The translations under genes and the position numbers were made by a program. From Brevibacillus reuszeri (GTDB lineage: Bacteria > Bacillota > Bacilli > Brevibacillales > Brevibacillaceae): DNA of 64,000 nt. A model generated the notes under the pieces. It was not told where the DNA came from. It saw only the letters and a list, made by a program, of their open reading frames with translations, and did not search any database. Of the stretch, positions 61,596-64,000 are shown piece by piece. How positions within the stretch are numbered: position 1 is the stretch's first letter; each line of letters begins with the position of its first letter. The DNA is taken from positions 680,324-744,323 of the forward strand of contig NZ_LGIQ01000007.1 of the NCBI RefSeq assembly GCF_001187725.1. The letters are read 5' to 3'.

Positions 61596-63110
61596 ATGAT
61601 GAAGGAAACAAAAGAGGCGACTCCGGACTTAAAATCCGCTAAGTCTCCGAAAACAACGGCAGACTTTGCAAAATACTTTCAACCGCCTTCCTTGAAGGAT
61701 GCGAAAAAACGCGGGAAGGAAGAAATCCAGGTTCATTATGATTTCGTGATTCCCGAGGATATGCAAGGCATCGGAAAAGGGAAGCGTTATCATGTTCGCA
61801 CGTACGGCTGTCAGATGAATGAACATGATTCTGAAACAATCTCCGGCATTTTGCAGCAAATGGGCTATACGTCCACCGATGAGGTTGAGGATGCAGATGT
61901 CATTTTGTTTAATACCTGTGCGATCCGTGAAAACGCTGAAGACAAGGTTTTTGGTGAGCTTGGACATATGAAGCGCCTCAAAAACAATAATCCAAACCTG
62001 ATCCTTGGCGTTTGCGGCTGTATGTCGCAGGAGGAGAAGGTCGTTAATAAAATCCTCAAAAGCTACACACAGGTTGACCTGATTTTTGGAACACACAACA
62101 TTCACCGCTTGCCTGAATTGCTGCGCGATGCGATGTTCAGCAAGGAAATGGTGATTGAGGTATGGTCCAAAGAAGGCGATATCGTCGAAAATATGCCCAA
62201 ATTGCGTGAAGGAAACACAAAGGGCTGGGTTAATATTATGTATGGCTGTGACAAGTTCTGTACGTACTGTATCGTGCCCTATACGCGTGGGAAAGAACGC
62301 AGCCGACGTCCGGAAGATGTGATTGCCGAGGTGCGCGATCTTGCTCGCCAAGGGTTTAAGGAAATTATGCTGCTCGGACAAAATGTCAATGCGTATGGAA
62401 AAGATTTCGAAGATATTCAGTATGGCTTTGGTGATCTTCTGGATGAAATTCGCAAAATCGACATTCCGCGTATCCGCTTTACGACTAGCCACCCAAGAGA
62501 CTTTGACGATCATCTGATCGAGGTTCTGGCTCATGGCGGTAATCTGGTAGAACAAATTCATCTTCCTGTACAATCGGGATCTACAGAGGTACTCAAGCGT
62601 ATGGCACGCAAATACACGCGTGAACATTACCTGGAGCTCGTGCGTAAAATTAAAGCGGCAATTCCGAATGCCTCCTTATCCTCCGATATTATTGTTGGCT
62701 TCCCGGGCGAAACGGACGAACAGTTTGAAGAGACGATTTCGATGGTGGAGGAAGTGCGCTACGATTTTGCCTACACCTTCATTTACTCTCCTCGCGAAGG
62801 TACACCTGCAGCAGTCATGGAGGACAACGTACCGATGGAAGTGAAAAAACAGCGCTTGTATCGTTTGAATGAGGTGCTGGGACGCATCAGCCTGGAGCAA
62901 AATAAAAAGCTTCAGGATCAAGTGCTGGAGGTACTCGTGGAAGGCGAATCGAAGAACAATCCGGATGTGCTTGCTGGGCGTACGCGCACAAACAAGCTGG
63001 TCCATTTTACTGGCGATAAGTCTTTGATTGGACAGTACGTTCATGTAAAAATTAATGATGCAAAAACGTGGACACTCCACGGAGAAATTGTTACCAAAGT
63101 TGAGGTGTAA
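61596..63110 (+). CDS. miaB: tRNA (N6-isopentenyladenosine(37)-C2)-methylthiotransferase MiaB
   Basis: A 504-residue radical SAM enzyme that adds a methylthio group to i6A37 of tRNAs. A basic N-terminal extension of about 60 residues precedes the UPF0004 domain ([33 protein letters not shown]). The SAM cluster cysteines lie at about 218, 222 and 225 (CDKFCTYC), and a TRAM domain ends the protein. The [11 protein letters not shown] motif separates it from RimO in the same window. It lies 5 nt before ricA. Confidence 0.97.
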   Translation: MMKETKEATPDLKSAKSPKTTADFAKYFQPPSLKDAKKRGKEEIQVHYDFVIPEDMQGIGKGKRYHVRTYGCQMNEHDSETISGILQQMGYTSTDEVEDADVILFNTCAIRENAEDKVFGELGHMKRLKNNNPNLILGVCGCMSQEEKVVNKILKSYTQVDLIFGTHNIHRLPELLRDAMFSKEMVIEVWSKEGDIVENMPKLREGNTKGWVNIMYGCDKFCTYCIVPYTRGKERSRRPEDVIAEVRDLARQGFKEIMLLGQNVNAYGKDFEDIQYGFGDLLDEIRKIDIPRIRFTTSHPRDFDDHLIEVLAHGGNLVEQIHLPVQSGSTEVLKRMARKYTREHYLELVRKIKAAIPNASLSSDIIVGFPGETDEQFEETISMVEEVRYDFAYTFIYSPREGTPAAVMEDNVPMEVKKQRLYRLNEVLGRISLEQNKKLQDQVLEVLVEGESKNNPDVLAGRTRTNKLVHFTGDKSLIGQYVHVKINDAKTWTLHGEIVTKVEV

Positions 63111-63115
63111 TTGAG

Positions 63116-63559
63116 ATGGAACAAACAAACCTGTACACACAAAAAGAAATTCTCGAAAAGGCACGCGAATTGGCTGCGATGATCTCGCGCACGAATGAAG
63201 TAGATTTCTTCAAGCGTGCTGAGCTGCAAATCAAGCACAACGAACGCGTCCAAGATTTAATTGATAAGCTGAAGCAAAAACAGAAGCAAATGGTCATGTT
63301 TGAATCCATCAACAAGACTGAACTGGTACAAAAGGTGGAAGGCGAATATAATCAACTCCACGAAGAGCTGGATTCTATTCCGATCGTAAACGAATTCAAG
63401 CAATCTCAAGTAGATGTTAACGATCTTTTGCAAATGGTTACGAATGTAATTACAAATACGGTGTCAGAACGAATCATTCTGGATACAGGTGGAAATCCGC
63501 TGACAGGTGAAACCGGTGGCGGACCCGAGAAGAAAAATCATGGGGGCTGCTGCTCCTAA
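63116..63559 (+). CDS. ricA: RicA (YmcA), subunit of the Ric complex
   Basis: A 147-residue helical protein of the YlbF/YmcA family. B. subtilis RicA, with RicF and RicT, forms an iron-sulfur complex that guides RNase Y maturation of transcripts and influences sporulation, competence and biofilm formation. The segment SRTNEVDFFKRAELQI, the later NEFKQSQVDVNDLLQMV and the glycine-rich, cysteine-ending tail (HGGCCS) fit RicA. Its place between miaB and cotE matches Bacillus. Its presence fits the RNase Y gene in the same window. Confidence 0.92.
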   Translation: MEQTNLYTQKEILEKARELAAMISRTNEVDFFKRAELQIKHNERVQDLIDKLKQKQKQMVMFESINKTELVQKVEGEYNQLHEELDSIPIVNEFKQSQVDVNDLLQMVTNVITNTVSERIILDTGGNPLTGETGGGPEKKNHGGCCS

Positions 63560-63644
63560 AAAACGCCTATACAATAGAAGAGTGTGACAAAAAGCTGACG
63601 CGATGAGCTCCCAAACAAGTTTCCCAAAATAAGGTGGGTGTTTG

Positions 63645-63673
63645 CACCCTAGCCGAATGCCCTGCATACAAAT
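63645..63673 (+). promoter_or_regulatory. candidate sigma-K promoter of cotE
   Basis: CACC (63645-63648) fits the sigma-K -35, and 16 nt later CATACAAAT (63665-63673) resembles CATAnnnTA, differing at the last two bases. B. subtilis cotE is transcribed by sigma-E and sigma-K. Confidence 0.4.
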
Positions 63674-63705
63674 GTACAGAAACGTTGTATGGAGGAGGTA
63701 ACGAA

Positions 63706-64000
63706 ATGTCGGGTACAGACAAAGATCTACAGTGCCGGGAACTCATCGCGAAAGCTGTCTGCGGTAAAGGCCATAAATTCTCTACTACCACCCACACCAT
63801 CATACCGTCGCAAACTCCTTCGACGATCCTCGGATGCTGGATTATAAACACGAACTTCCAGGCAGAGAAAGTCGGAGACGCGGTTGAAGTATCTGGTACG
63901 TATGACGTCAACCTGTGGTTCTCGTTTGCAAATAACACGCAAACCGAAGTCAAGCGGGAAACTGTCAAGTTCTCCGTACTCGTTCCGCTAACGTTCTTCG
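63706..64000 (+). CDS. cotE: outer spore coat protein CotE (5' part)
   Basis: The frame starts at an ATG with GGAGGAGGTAACG upstream and is open to the right edge; 98 codons are visible. The sequence (ELIAKAVCGKGHKF, PSTILGCWIINTNFQAEKVGDAVE, TYDVNLWFSFANNTQTEVKRE) matches CotE, the morphogenetic protein that links the outer coat to the inner coat in Bacillus spores. It follows ricA, as in B. subtilis. No unusual change is seen in the visible part. Confidence 0.95.
   Translation, partial: MSGTDKDLQCRELIAKAVCGKGHKFSTTTHTIIPSQTPSTILGCWIINTNFQAEKVGDAVEVSGTYDVNLWFSFANNTQTEVKRETVKFSVLVPLTFF

Noticed and set aside
1-64000. rRNA, tRNA, CRISPR, insertion sequence or prophage
   Set aside because: No tRNA-like cloverleaf, repeat-spacer array, transposase, integrase or phage gene was found by reading. 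A tRNAscan-type search was not possible.

Overview
The window is a stretch of chromosome from an endospore-forming Firmicute, most probably Brevibacillus or a close relative in the Paenibacillaceae. This rests on three things: gene order almost the same as the Bacillus subtilis nusA-to-cotE region, many sporulation genes, and accessory genes typical of Brevibacillus (an SLH-domain surface protein and an NTTRR-F1-like domain). The species name is an inference. I saw no rRNA or tRNA gene, insertion sequence, prophage or CRISPR array.

Left part (1-12.9 kb): translation and RNA genes run in one direction. The order is nusA (cut by the left edge), rnpM/ylxR, ylxQ, infB, ylxP, rbfA, nrnA, truB, ribF, then rpsO with its own promoter and a structured leader, pnp, the deacetylase-like ylxY, the M16 protease mlpA and ymxH. 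From 13 to 23.9 kb follow dipicolinate synthase dpaAB and the asd-dapG-dapA aspartate/diaminopimelate genes, which together feed dipicolinic acid, lysine and peptidoglycan synthesis. Next come ribonuclease J, tepA-ylzJ and the ftsK/spoIIIE DNA translocase.

From 24 to 31.2 kb a GntR regulator is followed by a nucleoside-type BMP lipoprotein/ABC importer (nupNOPQ-like), an M23/LysM cell-wall protein and an unlisted 51-residue zinc-ribbon-like protein. The syntenic block resumes at 31.3 kb with ymfF-ymfH-ymfI-ymfJ-ymfK-rodZ, rimO, pgsA and cinA. A DEAD-box helicase with a DbpA-type tail sits between cinA and recA. Then come LexA-box-controlled recA, recX, a probable short structured RNA, rny, ymdB and spoVS with a sigma-H-like promoter.

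From 47 to 61.5 kb the region is accessory: a membrane dipeptidase, the korAB 2-oxoacid:ferredoxin oxidoreductase, a YkvI-type membrane protein, a metallo-beta-lactamase protein, mnmM, a YheC/YheD-type spore protein, a small membrane-anchored protein, c-di-AMP-binding darB, an acyltransferase, lipL, the SLH protein and a HAD phosphatase. It ends in an unusual group of small proteins at 60.3-61.4 kb: a frameshifted NTTRR-F1-like protein followed by three tiny Sm-like beta-proteins. Synteny returns with miaB, ricA/ymcA and cotE (cut by the right edge).

The least explained pieces are the NTTRR-F1/Sm-like group, where a glycine-codon run doubles as a ribosome binding site, the promoter-plus-terminator RNA between recX and rny, the 72-nt nested inverted repeat before the GntR gene, and four helically phased 10-bp repeats before tepA.
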